From NCBI GenBank assembly GCA_017457955.1, contig JAFTGL010000015.1, positions 1 to 64,000 on the forward strand: 64,000 nt of DNA. Reading direction: 5' to 3'. The DNA is from Ruminococcus sp. (GTDB taxonomy: Bacteria; Bacillota; Clostridia; Oscillospirales; Acutalibacteraceae). The notes beneath the pieces are model-generated. The model saw nothing but the letters and a program-made list of their open reading frames with translations, searched no databases and was not told the DNA's origin. The translations under genes were made by a program, and so were the position numbers. Shown here piece by piece: positions 1 through 8,833 of this stretch. Every line of letters begins with the position of its first letter. Position 1 is the first letter of the stretch.

Positions 1-3
1 CAT

Positions 4-78
4 GGCTCGTTGGTCAAGCGGTTAAGACTCCGGCCTCTCACGCCGGCAACGCGGGTTCGATTCCCGCACGAGTCACCA
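4..78 (+). tRNA. tRNA-Glu (anticodon CTC)
   Basis: The acceptor arms GGCTCGT and ACGAGTC pair, the anticodon stem CCGGC/GCCGG closes a CTCTCAC loop giving anticodon CTC, and the T-loop is TTCGATT. CCA is encoded at 76-78. It is the first gene of a tRNA-tRNA-5S cluster that probably continues beyond the left edge. Confidence 0.95.
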
Positions 79-101
79 CTTTTGCTAAAGCAAAGAAATA
101 T

Positions 102-177
102 TCCTCCATAGCTCAGTCGGTAGAGCACTCGGCTGTTAACCGAGTTGTCGTTGGTTCGAGTCCAACTGGGGGAGCCA
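102..177 (+). tRNA. tRNA-Asn (anticodon GTT)
   Basis: The acceptor stem TCCTCCA pairs with TGGGGGA (one U-G pair), the anticodon loop is CTGTTAA with anticodon GTT, and the T-loop is TTCGAGT. The discriminator is G and CCA is encoded. It lies 23 bases after tRNA-Glu and just before 5S rRNA, so all three are probably one transcript. Confidence 0.95.
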
Positions 178-198
178 AAAGAATACTCACTATCAACA

Positions 199-314
<116 letters not shown>

Positions 315-482
315 ATCAGATAGTGAGTATTTCTTTTTATTTACATTAAAAGTATCATTGTGTTCTTCGTTGCCTATGTAATAATTTCCGACACCGCTTT
401 GTTGGATGAAACCTCTAAAAGCATCGGCGATCCGATCAACCAATAGTGATATTACGTTAAAAATGTCGGAGGAGTGATATGA

Positions 483-1139
483 ATGAAAAGCTATCGATCT
501 GATATTACGATGGACGCATCTGATTTTGTTCTGCTCGCAGACCATGTACCTCACGTTGTTCAAGAGATCCGATACTATTCAACCTACAACTTTATCGGCG
601 AGCGTATCGACGGCTATGAGGAGCCCGTAGCGCTGTTGACTAAAGAGGCTGCCCGCGCCTTAAGATCCGTCAGTAATGAAATGATCGTTCAGGGCTATCG
701 GCTGAAAGTGTTCGATGCCTATCGCCCTGTATGTGCCGTAAAGCATTTTATGCTGTGGGGGATTGAGGATCAGGATATTCGCATGAAGCCGTATTTCTAC
801 CCCGACCTGCAAAAGCAGGAACTTTTCAGTAAAGGCTATATCGCAAAACAGTCAAGTCACAGCCGCGGCAGTACGGTCGATCTAACCCTTCTCGATATGA
901 ATACGGGTAAAGAACTCGATATGGGAGGTCCGTTTGATCTGTTCAGCGAGGTTTCTCATCCCGATTATAAAGATATCACTCAGGAGCAGTACGAGAATCG
1001 GATGATCCTACAGCGGGTGATGGTTCGTAACGGCTTTCAGCCTTTCGATTTCGAATGGTGGCACTTCACACTGAAGGACGAACCGTTCCCTGATACATAT
1101 TTTGAGTTTCCCGTTTCTTCGGAATACCTGAGAAGATAA
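483..1139 (+). CDS. VanX/DdpX-type D-alanyl-D-alanine dipeptidase
   Basis: A 218-residue zinc dipeptidase of the M15D family, which hydrolyses D-Ala-D-Ala in the cytoplasm for wall turnover or, in resistance clusters, vancomycin resistance. Visible motifs are SSHSRGSTVD (metal ligands His126 and Asp133), EWWH (Glu191 base, His194 ligand) and YRP with Arg81 stabilising the transition state. No signal peptide is seen, as is usual for VanX. GGAGGAG lies just upstream of ATG 483. No vanH, vanA or vanR/S gene is adjacent, so a housekeeping D-Ala salvage role is more likely than glycopeptide resistance. Confidence 0.85.
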   Translation: MKSYRSDITMDASDFVLLADHVPHVVQEIRYYSTYNFIGERIDGYEEPVALLTKEAARALRSVSNEMIVQGYRLKVFDAYRPVCAVKHFMLWGIEDQDIRMKPYFYPDLQKQELFSKGYIAKQSSHSRGSTVDLTLLDMNTGKELDMGGPFDLFSEVSHPDYKDITQEQYENRMILQRVMVRNGFQPFDFEWWHFTLKDEPFPDTYFEFPVSSEYLRR

Positions 1140-1225
1140 TGAGTTTCATGGACATAAAGTTTTGCAAATGACTTTAACAGACCTGTTATAATGATAATTG
1201 AAAGCTGCTATGAGGTGATTACGCG

Positions 1226-1715
1226 ATGACAGATTATATTATCTTATTTCGGCTCAACTCCTGTCGCAGCCGCGATTCTTATCAAAATAAAAGCAAACCA
1301 TCAGGGGAATAATCGGTCTTATCATCTTGCTTGTTATATAGAATGTTTCAGACTAAAAAACGTGTATATGGATACCGATCGCCAATATCGTTTTGGTTGT
1401 GATAGCGGTGTTCATGGATATCTCGCCCTACTGCCGTGATTATCTCGTTAGTTATCTGACGATCGCTATCGTGTGCTTTGACAGATGATGCGCAAATCGT
1501 CAATTCCTACTCAGGGTATATATATGACTGCCTATTATTGGGGAGGAGAGAATGGTGACCTTCGCCCAGGCAATCCCATAATCGACTATTATAAAAAGAC
1601 CGAGAACGCGGTGCTGAATTCCGACTGGATTGAAATTAAAGCGATCTGACATAAGCCCGATAGGATCTACAAAGCCATCATTGCTTCTTCTATGAAAACC
1701 GAATACATCATAAAA
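1226..1715 (+). pseudogene. Decayed membrane-protein gene
   Basis: Behind GAGGTG, ATG 1226 opens a short frame that breaks, but the three forward frames together still read like protein. One piece contains a hydrophobic stretch (ANIVLVVIAVFMDIS), a second reads DDAQIVNSYSGYIY, and a third, in another frame from about 1523, reads YYWGGENGDLRPGN, then passes a TGA and continues to about 1715. I interpret this as one small membrane-protein gene broken by several frameshifts and stops. The family is not recognisable. It fills the 600-base gap between the dipeptidase and the helicase terminator. Confidence 0.45.
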
Positions 1716-1748
1716 CCGGAGCTGACGCGTTCAACGTGTCAGCTCCGG
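1709..1748 (-). terminator. Intrinsic terminator of the SNF2 helicase gene
   Basis: The 11-bp stem 1716-1726/1738-1748, extended by inner pairs, is followed on the minus strand by TTTTA. It lies just 3' of the minus-strand stop at 1762. Confidence 0.85.
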
Positions 1749-1761
1749 TCTGTATTGACAA

Positions 1762-3900
1762 TTATTCTGCTTCCAGTGCCTTTTGTTCAGCCCGCATGAT
1801 ATCGGCAATCGCGGCTTTATCCAGCTCCGCCGTGTCGTCAGCCGCCTTGGATTCGTCGGCAAAGGCGTCAAATTCCTTTTGCTTTGCCTTCAGCAGCTCC
1901 ATGATCCGCTCATCGACGGTGTCGTCGCACAGCAGACGGTATACCAGTACCGAACGCGCCTGACCCATGCGGTACGCGCGAGAGATCGCCTGATTCTCGA
2001 TCGAGGGCTTGAGCTGTGGTTCGCACATGATGACCACCGAAGCGCTTTGGATATTCAGCCCCGTACCGCCCGACTGTATTTGCGCCACAAGCGCCGAGCC
2101 TGCGGGCGCACCGGAGAACTCGTCAATGATCTCCTGCCGCCTTGCGGGGCTGACCGATCCGGTGATCGGCTCCATACAGCTGTCCCCGAGCAGTGCCGCG
2201 ATCTTTGAGATCGTGTCGAGGAAGAAGGAGAAGATCAGCACCTTGCGTCCCTGATCTTTCGCGTCCTCAATGATTTCCAGCAGTCTGCGCGCTTTGGAAG
2301 AGTCCTCCAGATCATCCACATTCCACGATACCCTGCGCGCCGCCATAAAGTTCTGTTCCGCGACAGCGTCCCGATAGATCCTCTTTTCCTCGGGGAGAAG
2401 ATTGCACCATTCACAGCTCTCGATCAGCTCCGGCAGCTCGGTCAGAACGTCCTCGCGCTTACGGCGGTAGTAGACGGGCGCGACCGCTTCTCTGAACTGC
2501 GGCGCTGAGGACAGCGACAGCATGGGTTGGATGGCTTTTGCGACTTCCTGATTGAGGATAGTGATGAGCGTCGCCATCTCTTCGACGCGGTTCTCCAGCG
2601 CGGTGCCTGTCATGAACAGCAGACGATCTGCGTGACCGCACAGCTTCTTGACGTTCACGGTACGCTGCGCGGAGGGGTTCTTGATATAATGTGCCTCGTC
2701 GACCGTCAGCATATCCGGTCTGAAGCTGTCGTCAAGCTCAAAAGCGGCGGTAGTCTCAAAGGTCGTTACCGCGACGCCGCCTTGCGACAGCCATTGCTGC
2801 AGCGCGGCTTCTTTACCGCTGCCGTGTACCTTGATAACGTTGAGATCACTGTGCTTTTCGATCTCGCGGCACCAGTTGGTCAGCACGGAGGCGGGGCACA
2901 CGACCGCAAAATGCGTCGCGCCCTGATTGCGCAGGTGCACCATGACGGCGATTGCCTGGACGGTTTTACCTAAGCCCATTTCATCGCCCAGAAGAATTCT
3001 TCTCTGAGCGACGGCGTATTTGACGCCCCATTCCTGATAGCGGCGCAGGCTGCACCGCAGTCCCGTCAGATCTAGCGCGATATCCGCGACCGATCCGGCG
3101 AGCTCCTCGGGCAGACCGTAAATTTCATCGCCGGAGCCGACCCTGTCAGGCTCAATGGATTCGAGCAGATTGATATACGCGATACTGTCGCGGGAGAAGT
3201 CCTCCCATGCTTCTTTCGCGGAGATATAATTGAACTGACGCATCGCGCCGCTCATCGCTTCATTCACAGGAGTCAGATTTGCGTCCGACAGGATCTGCAC
3301 CAGCGAAGCGCATGCCGCGTCCGCGGTGCTTTTCTTTGCGGCGGAGGCAAATATCCACCTCAGACCGCCTGTCGCGGGCTTCGCGTCAGCGAGCGCCTTC
3401 GTCAGATCGCTGTCATAATACTGACGGAACTGAGCGGCGGTGCTGACCGCGGGCAAGATCCTTTTGTATTTGCACAGAGCCGTGACAAGCGCCGTAGACG
3501 CGGGACTTTTATCATCCGCGCTGAGACGGATCTTGATACCATCCTGAGCGGTTTTGGCGATCGTATCCGCGGCTTTCCTGATATCCTGCGCTCCCTCTGG
3601 ACTGATACCGTTGATCGCAGAGAGCTGATACGGATGCGCCTTGAGGATATCGGAGATCGTATGAAATCCCGCGTCATGCAGTGTTTTGATTCTCACGCCC
3701 TTTTTGTAGCGGCTCAGCTCGTCAACCGATATCGTAGTCAAAAGCTCCTTTGATCCGTCAGCGGCGATTTTATCGACAGCTGTCTGCACTTCTGTGCGGC
3801 TGCGCTGTTCAAGACTGTCCAGCTGACGGAATTTTGCGTACAGCTCCTGATACTTCCTCTGTAAGGCTCTGACCTCCGGTGAACTGTAGTTACGCGCCAT
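1762..3900 (-). CDS. SNF2-family DEAD/DEAH-box helicase
   Basis: A 712-residue Swi2/Snf2 ATPase that translocates on double-stranded DNA, with roles in repair, recombination or transcription recycling. The N-terminal about 230 residues hold a helix-hairpin-helix-like stretch (ISDILKAHPYQLSAINGISP), a probable DNA-binding module. The core then shows Walker A LLGDEMGLGKT, DEAH box LTVDEAHYIKNP, motif III MTGTALEN, and C-terminal motifs V/VI including GGTGLNIQ and QAISRAYRMGQ. Ala- and acid-rich residues follow at the C-terminus. It stands alone between its own promoter and terminator. The precise role is unknown; RapA-like recycling or defence-type helicases are alternatives. Confidence 0.85.
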   Translation of the reverse strand: MARNYSSPEVRALQRKYQELYAKFRQLDSLEQRSRTEVQTAVDKIAADGSKELLTTISVDELSRYKKGVRIKTLHDAGFHTISDILKAHPYQLSAINGISPEGAQDIRKAADTIAKTAQDGIKIRLSADDKSPASTALVTALCKYKRILPAVSTAAQFRQYYDSDLTKALADAKPATGGLRWIFASAAKKSTADAACASLVQILSDANLTPVNEAMSGAMRQFNYISAKEAWEDFSRDSIAYINLLESIEPDRVGSGDEIYGLPEELAGSVADIALDLTGLRCSLRRYQEWGVKYAVAQRRILLGDEMGLGKTVQAIAVMVHLRNQGATHFAVVCPASVLTNWCREIEKHSDLNVIKVHGSGKEAALQQWLSQGGVAVTTFETTAAFELDDSFRPDMLTVDEAHYIKNPSAQRTVNVKKLCGHADRLLFMTGTALENRVEEMATLITILNQEVAKAIQPMLSLSSAPQFREAVAPVYYRRKREDVLTELPELIESCEWCNLLPEEKRIYRDAVAEQNFMAARRVSWNVDDLEDSSKARRLLEIIEDAKDQGRKVLIFSFFLDTISKIAALLGDSCMEPITGSVSPARRQEIIDEFSGAPAGSALVAQIQSGGTGLNIQSASVVIMCEPQLKPSIENQAISRAYRMGQARSVLVYRLLCDDTVDERIMELLKAKQKEFDAFADESKAADDTAELDKAAIADIMRAEQKALEAE

Positions 3901-3934
3901 GTGCTCACATCCTTATAGATCGTTTTATATGCTG

Positions 3935-3963
3935 AGTATATCACAGCCGACCGCCCTTGACAA
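3935..3963 (-). promoter_or_regulatory. Sigma-A promoter of the SNF2 helicase
   Basis: On the minus strand TTGTCA, a 17-base spacer and TATACT, about 35 bases upstream of the start codon, with AAGGATG as ribosome-binding site. Confidence 0.7.
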
Positions 3964-3972
3964 GATAAAAAC

Positions 3973-4006
3973 AAATCCCTGCCGACGGTCATTATCTGCG
4001 GCAGGG
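3973..4006 (-). terminator. Intrinsic terminator of the alpha-amylase gene
   Basis: The stem CCCTGCCG/CGGCAGGG (3977-3984 with 3999-4006) is followed on the minus strand by ATTTGTTTTT. Confidence 0.8.
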
Positions 4007-4020
4007 AAAGATTACAGTGT

Positions 4021-5535
4021 TCAGTTTTCGTTATTTACGACGAGGATATAGAATTCATAGGGGTTATAATCCTTGTTTTTAAAATCCTCTTTCGTGACCT
4101 CGGTCTCAGCCGTGTCGAGCGTTGTGCCGTCATGGTGTACCACGCAGGTCGCCTTGTCAAAGCCGAAGTCTACGCTGACGTTGTCGATCGGGTCATAGTA
4201 AAGATTGCTGATATAAATGACGGTGTTGTTGTCCTTTGTACGGGAGAACGCAAAGACCTTAGAATTGCTTGTTGTGGGAGCTTCGGAGGAGATCGAGACG
4301 TCGCTGTCGGGTCCGACAAAGATCGTAAGCTCCTGATTGGTTGAGGCTAAAGCCTTGTTTTCTGCCTTTAATTTTGACAGCGCCGCGATCAGGTCGGCAT
4401 ATTTCGGCTCATCTTCCCATTTCACCGTGTCCTTTTCAAAGAACTCGATCTCGTGGTCATACCCTTCCTCGTTGGCGGTATAGATCAGCGGCATGCCGGG
4501 GGAGACATAGGTGAGCGCCAATAGCGTCTGATAGGTGTCGCCGAAGCGGTCGGCGATACTACCTTCATAGGAGTTTTTGTCATGGTTATCAAGATAGTTC
4601 ATCGGGAAGCTGTCGCCGATATAATTCTGGCTGCGCACCATGCCGTCCTGTATCGACGAGGTCGCTACGCCGCCCTTTGTCATCAGTGCCTGACCGTACA
4701 GCATATCGTTGTAGCAGCTGTCAAAGGCGTATTCCGTCAGCGTCGCCGATGCTGAGGTCTCCGCGAGCATCATGATCTCGCTGTTGACGGATTTGAGCCG
4801 GTACACCGCAGCGTTCCAGAAATTCGCGGGGACGCCGATCGCGTGATCGCATCTGAAGCCGTCGATGCCGATGTCCTCGACCCAGAACTGCATGCATTTG
4901 ATCATCTCGGCGCGCATTTCATAGTTTTCATAGTCGAGCTGTGCCGTGTCGGTCCAGTCATAGGGAGATCTGATGTTGCCGTCGTTGTCGTGCTCATACC
5001 AGTCCTCATGTTCCTCGATCCACGCGTTGTCCCATCCGGTGTGGTTGGCGACCCAGTCAAGGATGACCTTGAAGCCCATGTCATGCGCTTTGTTCAGCAG
5101 GTGTTTGAAGTCGTCCATCGTGCCGAACTCGGGGTTGACGTCCTTATAGTCGCTGACGGCATAGTAGGAGCCGAGTGTTCCCTTGCGCTCCGTTTCGCTG
5201 ATGGGGTGGATCGGCATGAGCCACAGGGTGTTGATGCCCATTTCCTTGAGGCGGTCGAGGTGTGCTTCAAACGCCGCGAAGGTGCCTTCCTCCGTATACT
5301 GTCGGATGTTGACCTCATATAACACACAGGTATCCAGCCATGAGGCGGTGGATTTCTCTAAGATCGGATCGTCGCCGGAGATCAATGTCATCATGCCGTC
5401 GACAACGCTTGCTTCATCGACGTCCTGAGAGAGCTTATACTCTGTTTTTGCAGTTTCTTTCTGTTCCGTCGACCCGCAAGCCGCGAGGCTGACGATCATC
5501 AAACCCGCCAGTAATAATGCCAAGACCCTTTTCAT
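4021..5535 (-). CDS. Lipoprotein GH13 alpha-amylase
   Basis: A 504-residue glycoside hydrolase family 13 enzyme cleaving alpha-1,4-glucans at the cell surface. A type II signal peptide ends at the lipobox SLAAC (Cys20), so it is a membrane-anchored lipoprotein. GH13 regions are visible: DWVANHTG (about 160), GIDGFRCDHA with nucleophile Asp230, MLAETSAS with acid/base Glu259, and NYLDNHD with Asp319. An all-beta C-terminal domain follows. RBS AAGGAG precedes the start. Promoter and terminator are its own. Neopullulanase- or maltogenic-type specificity cannot be excluded. Confidence 0.9.
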   Translation of the reverse strand: MKRVLALLLAGLMIVSLAACGSTEQKETAKTEYKLSQDVDEASVVDGMMTLISGDDPILEKSTASWLDTCVLYEVNIRQYTEEGTFAAFEAHLDRLKEMGINTLWLMPIHPISETERKGTLGSYYAVSDYKDVNPEFGTMDDFKHLLNKAHDMGFKVILDWVANHTGWDNAWIEEHEDWYEHDNDGNIRSPYDWTDTAQLDYENYEMRAEMIKCMQFWVEDIGIDGFRCDHAIGVPANFWNAAVYRLKSVNSEIMMLAETSASATLTEYAFDSCYNDMLYGQALMTKGGVATSSIQDGMVRSQNYIGDSFPMNYLDNHDKNSYEGSIADRFGDTYQTLLALTYVSPGMPLIYTANEEGYDHEIEFFEKDTVKWEDEPKYADLIAALSKLKAENKALASTNQELTIFVGPDSDVSISSEAPTTSNSKVFAFSRTKDNNTVIYISNLYYDPIDNVSVDFGFDKATCVVHHDGTTLDTAETEVTKEDFKNKDYNPYEFYILVVNNEN

Positions 5536-5564
5536 AACAAATCTCCTTTACCGTTTATAGTTGC

Positions 5565-5593
5565 ATTATATCGTCCGCCGCAATGTTTGTCAA
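5565..5593 (-). promoter_or_regulatory. Consensus sigma-A promoter of the amylase gene
   Basis: On the minus strand TTGACA, 17 bases, TATAAT, ending 29 bases from the start codon. A perfect match to consensus suggests strong basal expression unless repressed. Confidence 0.85.
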
Positions 5594-5673
5594 TGAAATA
5601 TCCGCTTTAAAGAATCACGTATAAGCTGCATAGCATCCCCAAAAGCAAAAAATACATCAAAACAAAAATACGG

Positions 5674-5702
5674 TTGCCAACCGTCGAAAAAATTGTTATA
5701 CT
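5674..5702 (+). promoter_or_regulatory. Sigma-A promoter of the alarmone synthetase/two-component operon
   Basis: TTGCCA, 17 bases, TATACT, ending 32 bases before ATG 5735. Confidence 0.75.
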
Positions 5703-5734
5703 GATACCGTCATTATGAAATACGGAGAAATGTG

Positions 5735-6343
5735 ATGAATCAAGAGAACAGAGAGTTTTACGGTATCTATGCCGATCGGCTGGATGAGCTGTGTGAGTTT
5801 ATGCTCAGCGAGGTACAGTCGATGCTTGACGGCATCAGCACCGATTCAGAGACCGCCCTCGCCGAGCATATCAAGCGCCGCGTCAAGGACAGCGAAAGTC
5901 TCAAAGAAAAGCTGCGCAGAAACGGTCTCTCAGAGACTGCCGAATGTGCACTGAAAAACCTTTCCGACCTCGTCGGCGTGCGCGTGATCACCCACTTTGT
6001 CGGCGATATCTACACGGTGCTCGAGCTGATCGAAGCCTGCCCCAAGTGGCGCGTTAAGACCGTCAAGGATTATATCGCCGCCATGAAGCCGAACGGCTAC
6101 CGCAGTCTGCACGTCATCCTCACCGTGCCCTTCGGCGTCGGCGGTATCCCCGAAATCGACGTCGAGATCCAGCTGCGCACCATCGCGATGGATTGCTGGG
6201 CGAGTCTGGAGCACCAGCTGAAATACAAGAAAGATATCCGCAATACCGCGCTGATCGTCGGCGAGCTGAAACGCTGTGCGGATGAGATGGCTTCCACCGA
6301 CCTGACGATGCAGACCATTCGTGATTTGATACAGAAGGGGTGA
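5735..6343 (+). CDS. Small alarmone synthetase (RelA/SpoT synthetase domain, RelQ/RelP type)
   Basis: A 202-residue stand-alone (p)ppGpp synthetase that transfers pyrophosphate from ATP to GTP or GDP. It shows the RelA_SpoT synthetase signatures LSDLVGVRV (catalytic Asp78), KPNGYRSLH and VEIQLRT (Glu144), then SLEHQLKYKK. No HD hydrolase, TGS or ACT domain is present, which fits the small alarmone synthetase class. ATG 5735 lies 7 bases from GGAG; the GTG one codon earlier is too close. It heads an operon with the response regulator (5-base gap) and kinase. A separate small hydrolase lies at 15014. Confidence 0.88.
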   Translation: MNQENREFYGIYADRLDELCEFMLSEVQSMLDGISTDSETALAEHIKRRVKDSESLKEKLRRNGLSETAECALKNLSDLVGVRVITHFVGDIYTVLELIEACPKWRVKTVKDYIAAMKPNGYRSLHVILTVPFGVGGIPEIDVEIQLRTIAMDCWASLEHQLKYKKDIRNTALIVGELKRCADEMASTDLTMQTIRDLIQKG

Positions 6344-6347
6344 GTTG

Positions 6348-7016
6348 ATGAAGATATTATACGCGGAGGACGAGCTGCAGTTATCCTCAGCCGTCACCGA
6401 GATCTTGAAGATGGAGGGCTTTGAGGTCACGCCTGTCTACGACGGCGAACAGGCGCTCGAAGCGCTCGAAAAGGACTATTTCGACGCGGTCGTCCTCGAT
6501 ATCATGATGCCGAAGAAGGACGGTATCGAGGTCCTCTCCGCCACGCGCCGCGAGGGCAATCACACCTCTGTGCTGATGCTCACGGCGAAAGCCACCGTCG
6601 ACGACCGTATCACGGGGCTGTCCGTCGGCGCGGACGATTACCTCTCCAAGCCCTTTGCCATGAAGGAGCTGGTCGCGCGGCTGAATTCCCTGATCCGCCG
6701 CAATTCCGACTATCGCCATTCGGTGCTCAAATACGCGAACATCGAGCTTGACTCCAACTCCTGTGAGCTGAGATCCGACAAAGGCAGTCTCAGATTGAAC
6801 AATACCGAAGCCGAGCTGTTATCCTTTTTTATCCGCAACACAGGCGTTTGGTATTCGCCCGCGCAAATCAACGCGCAGGTGTGGGGCGGCAAAGAAAGCC
6901 CCGAGAAAGCCGAGCTGTACGTCTACTATCTGAAAAACAAGCTCAGGCAGATCCATTCGCTGGTCAGCATCCTGATCGACGGCGATACCTATGCGTTAGG
7001 AGTGGAACAGTCATGA
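6348..7016 (+). CDS. OmpR-family response regulator
   Basis: A 222-residue two-component transcription regulator. The receiver domain (1-120) has the acidic pair in AEDE, phosphorylation site Asp51 in VLDIMMP, and the Thr and Lys switch residues in MLTAKA and LSKPF. The C-terminal half is a winged helix (about 125-222). ATG 6348 is preceded by AAGGGGTGAG. Its stop overlaps the kinase start as ATGA, so the two are translationally coupled. Sharing a transcript with a (p)ppGpp synthetase suggests a link to stress or envelope sensing; the target genes are not identifiable here. Confidence 0.92.
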   Translation: MKILYAEDELQLSSAVTEILKMEGFEVTPVYDGEQALEALEKDYFDAVVLDIMMPKKDGIEVLSATRREGNHTSVLMLTAKATVDDRITGLSVGADDYLSKPFAMKELVARLNSLIRRNSDYRHSVLKYANIELDSNSCELRSDKGSLRLNNTEAELLSFFIRNTGVWYSPAQINAQVWGGKESPEKAELYVYYLKNKLRQIHSLVSILIDGDTYALGVEQS

Positions 7017-8263
7017 AGAAACTGCGCAGAAAAATCATCTTAGGCGTTTTTCTCTCCGCTCTTGCCGTGTTCGCACTGACTGTCGTCATCATCGGCTTTG
7101 CCCTGAGTACCCAGCTGAGCAACCGCTCCGACTCGATGACAGAGCTGATCAACAAATCCGGCGGTGAGTTTCCCGAGAAGCAGGAGTACGACCTGCTCAA
7201 CGAGGAGGATCAGATCCGCCTGTATAGCTACGACGAAGAGTCCCGCTTCCGCCTGCGCTATTTCGTGGTGTATTTTGACGACGACTTTAGCGTCGCGTCG
7301 GTCAAGACGGAGCATATCGCGGCGGTCGATGAAGAAGCCGCGGGGAATATGGCTGTCAACGTGCTGTTCCTGTCTGATCGTATCGGCAATTACGGCGACT
7401 ATCGCTACCGCTACAGCACGGACACCAATTCCGTGATCTTCCTCGATATCTCCGACGACCTTGAAGGAATACAGCTGATCATGCTGTTTATTATGACCGT
7501 TGCCTTTGCTTTTGTTATTCTGATTACCGTCGTATTTTATTTCCTTTCGAAGCGTATCGTCAAGCCCTTTGAAGAGAACTCCCGCATGCAGAAGCAGTTC
7601 ATCACCGACGCCAGCCATGAGCTGAAAACGCCTCTTGCGATCATCTCCGCAAACGCCGAGGTGCTCGCCTACAAGGACGGCGAAAACGAATGGATCAGCA
7701 ACATCACCGCGCAGGTCGAGCGTATCGGTGGGCTGATCAACGAGCTCCTTGCTCTCAACCGTCTCGAAGAGGTCGATACCGTCGTTGACATCGAGCCTGT
7801 CGACCTCAGCAGCCTCGTCTACACCGTCTCTGCCGATTTTGAGCAGGTGTTCAAAGGCGCGGGCGCATCTGTGCATTACGACGTTCAGCCCGACGTTGTC
7901 ATCAACGGCAACCGCGGTCAGCTTGAGCGTCTGATCTCCGTCCTTGTGGAAAACGCCTCCAAGTATATCAGCGAGGGCGGCGAGTTCCGTATCTCCTTGA
8001 AGAAAGAATCGCGCCACACCACTCTGTCGGTGTTCAACACCTGCGAGATCGACCCGAGCGTCGAGTACAAGCACCTGTTTGACCGCTTCTACCGTCCCGA
8101 TTCGTCCCGCACATCCAAAACAGGCGGTCACGGTATCGGGCTGTCTATCGCGAAGCGCATCGCTGTTCTCCACAACGGTTCGATCACCGCCGTCCCCCAA
8201 GCGGACGGATTGGCGTTCAACGTCAGGCTTTCCAATCGTCTGAAAGCACATAAAAAGAAATAA
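7013..8263 (+). CDS. Membrane sensor histidine kinase
   Basis: A 416-residue kinase, cognate to the preceding regulator. TM1 (about 9-31) and TM2 (about 153-178) flank a roughly 120-residue acidic extracytoplasmic sensor with no family I recognise. A short linker leads to HisKA with phospho-His202 in DASHELKTPLA, then the HATPase N box (NASKYI), and G boxes (GGHGIGLSIA). ATG 7013 overlaps the regulator stop by four bases, with GGAGTGG as RBS; longer in-frame extensions run through the regulator gene and are not credible. Confidence 0.93.
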   Translation: MKKLRRKIILGVFLSALAVFALTVVIIGFALSTQLSNRSDSMTELINKSGGEFPEKQEYDLLNEEDQIRLYSYDEESRFRLRYFVVYFDDDFSVASVKTEHIAAVDEEAAGNMAVNVLFLSDRIGNYGDYRYRYSTDTNSVIFLDISDDLEGIQLIMLFIMTVAFAFVILITVVFYFLSKRIVKPFEENSRMQKQFITDASHELKTPLAIISANAEVLAYKDGENEWISNITAQVERIGGLINELLALNRLEEVDTVVDIEPVDLSSLVYTVSADFEQVFKGAGASVHYDVQPDVVINGNRGQLERLISVLVENASKYISEGGEFRISLKKESRHTTLSVFNTCEIDPSVEYKHLFDRFYRPDSSRTSKTGGHGIGLSIAKRIAVLHNGSITAVPQADGLAFNVRLSNRLKAHKKK

Positions 8264-8274
8264 TACGAAGCGTT

Positions 8275-8306
8275 AAACCATCCGCCTCAAGCGGATGGTT
8301 TTGCTT
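8275..8306 (+). terminator. Intrinsic terminator after the two-component operon
   Basis: The 11-bp stem 8275-8285/8291-8301 with loop CTCAA ends in TTTTGCTTTT. Confidence 0.85.
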
Positions 8307-8349
8307 TTGCAGAAAATCCTTTTGATACAGAAAGTTCACAGATAAATGA

Positions 8350-8378
8350 TTGACATTCCAACCGCTTAATTTTATAAT
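8350..8378 (+). promoter_or_regulatory. Consensus sigma-A promoter of the STAS gene
   Basis: TTGACA, 17 bases, TATAAT: a perfect consensus match, 48 bases before the start codon. Confidence 0.85.
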
Positions 8379-8426
8379 GTATCTGTATATTTGCATACAT
8401 TATCATTTATTCAAAGAGGCGATATT

Positions 8427-8723
8427 ATGACTATCAATAAGAAATTCGAAGGGACCAAGCTCACCGCGTCTATCATCGGACGTCTGGACACCACCACCAC
8501 CCCTCAGGCAGACGCAGAGCTTAAGGACGGCATCGACAATGTGACGGAGCTTGTGATCGACTTCCGGCAGGTCGACTACATTTCTTCCGCGGGACTCAGA
8601 CTCCTGCTCTCCTTGCAGAAGATCATGAACAAGCAGGGCTCGATGAAGGTCACCAATGTCAATGAAACCGTCAAAGAGATCTTTGAGGTGACCGGCTTTT
8701 CCGATATCCTGACCGTTGAATAA
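8427..8723 (+). CDS. STAS-domain anti-sigma factor antagonist (SpoIIAA/RsbV-like)
   Basis: A 98-residue single STAS domain. It has the SpoIIAA-type fold pattern and the phospho-acceptor loop DYISSAGLRLLL (Ser53 or Ser54). Such proteins, when dephosphorylated, sequester an RsbW/SpoIIAB kinase and release a sigma factor or other target. It is monocistronic; no RsbW-like gene is adjacent. The SpoIIE-RsbW fusion at 15586 is the nearest candidate partner. AGAGGCG lies before ATG 8427; upstream in-frame starts lack a ribosome-binding site. Confidence 0.9.
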   Translation: MTINKKFEGTKLTASIIGRLDTTTTPQADAELKDGIDNVTELVIDFRQVDYISSAGLRLLLSLQKIMNKQGSMKVTNVNETVKEIFEVTGFSDILTVE

Positions 8724-8833
8724 GGGTGACGAGCTTATACATAGGACGTCACCGCCGGCAAGATCCGTGACAAGGTCAAGGATAAACCAATTTCTTTGAA
8801 AATGATCAAGTCGATATTCAGGAGAAAACAGCA

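Noticed and set aside
6848-7012. Longer histidine kinase starting at 6848
   Set aside because: It overlaps 165 bases of the response regulator in another frame; ATG 7013 has a good ribosome-binding site.
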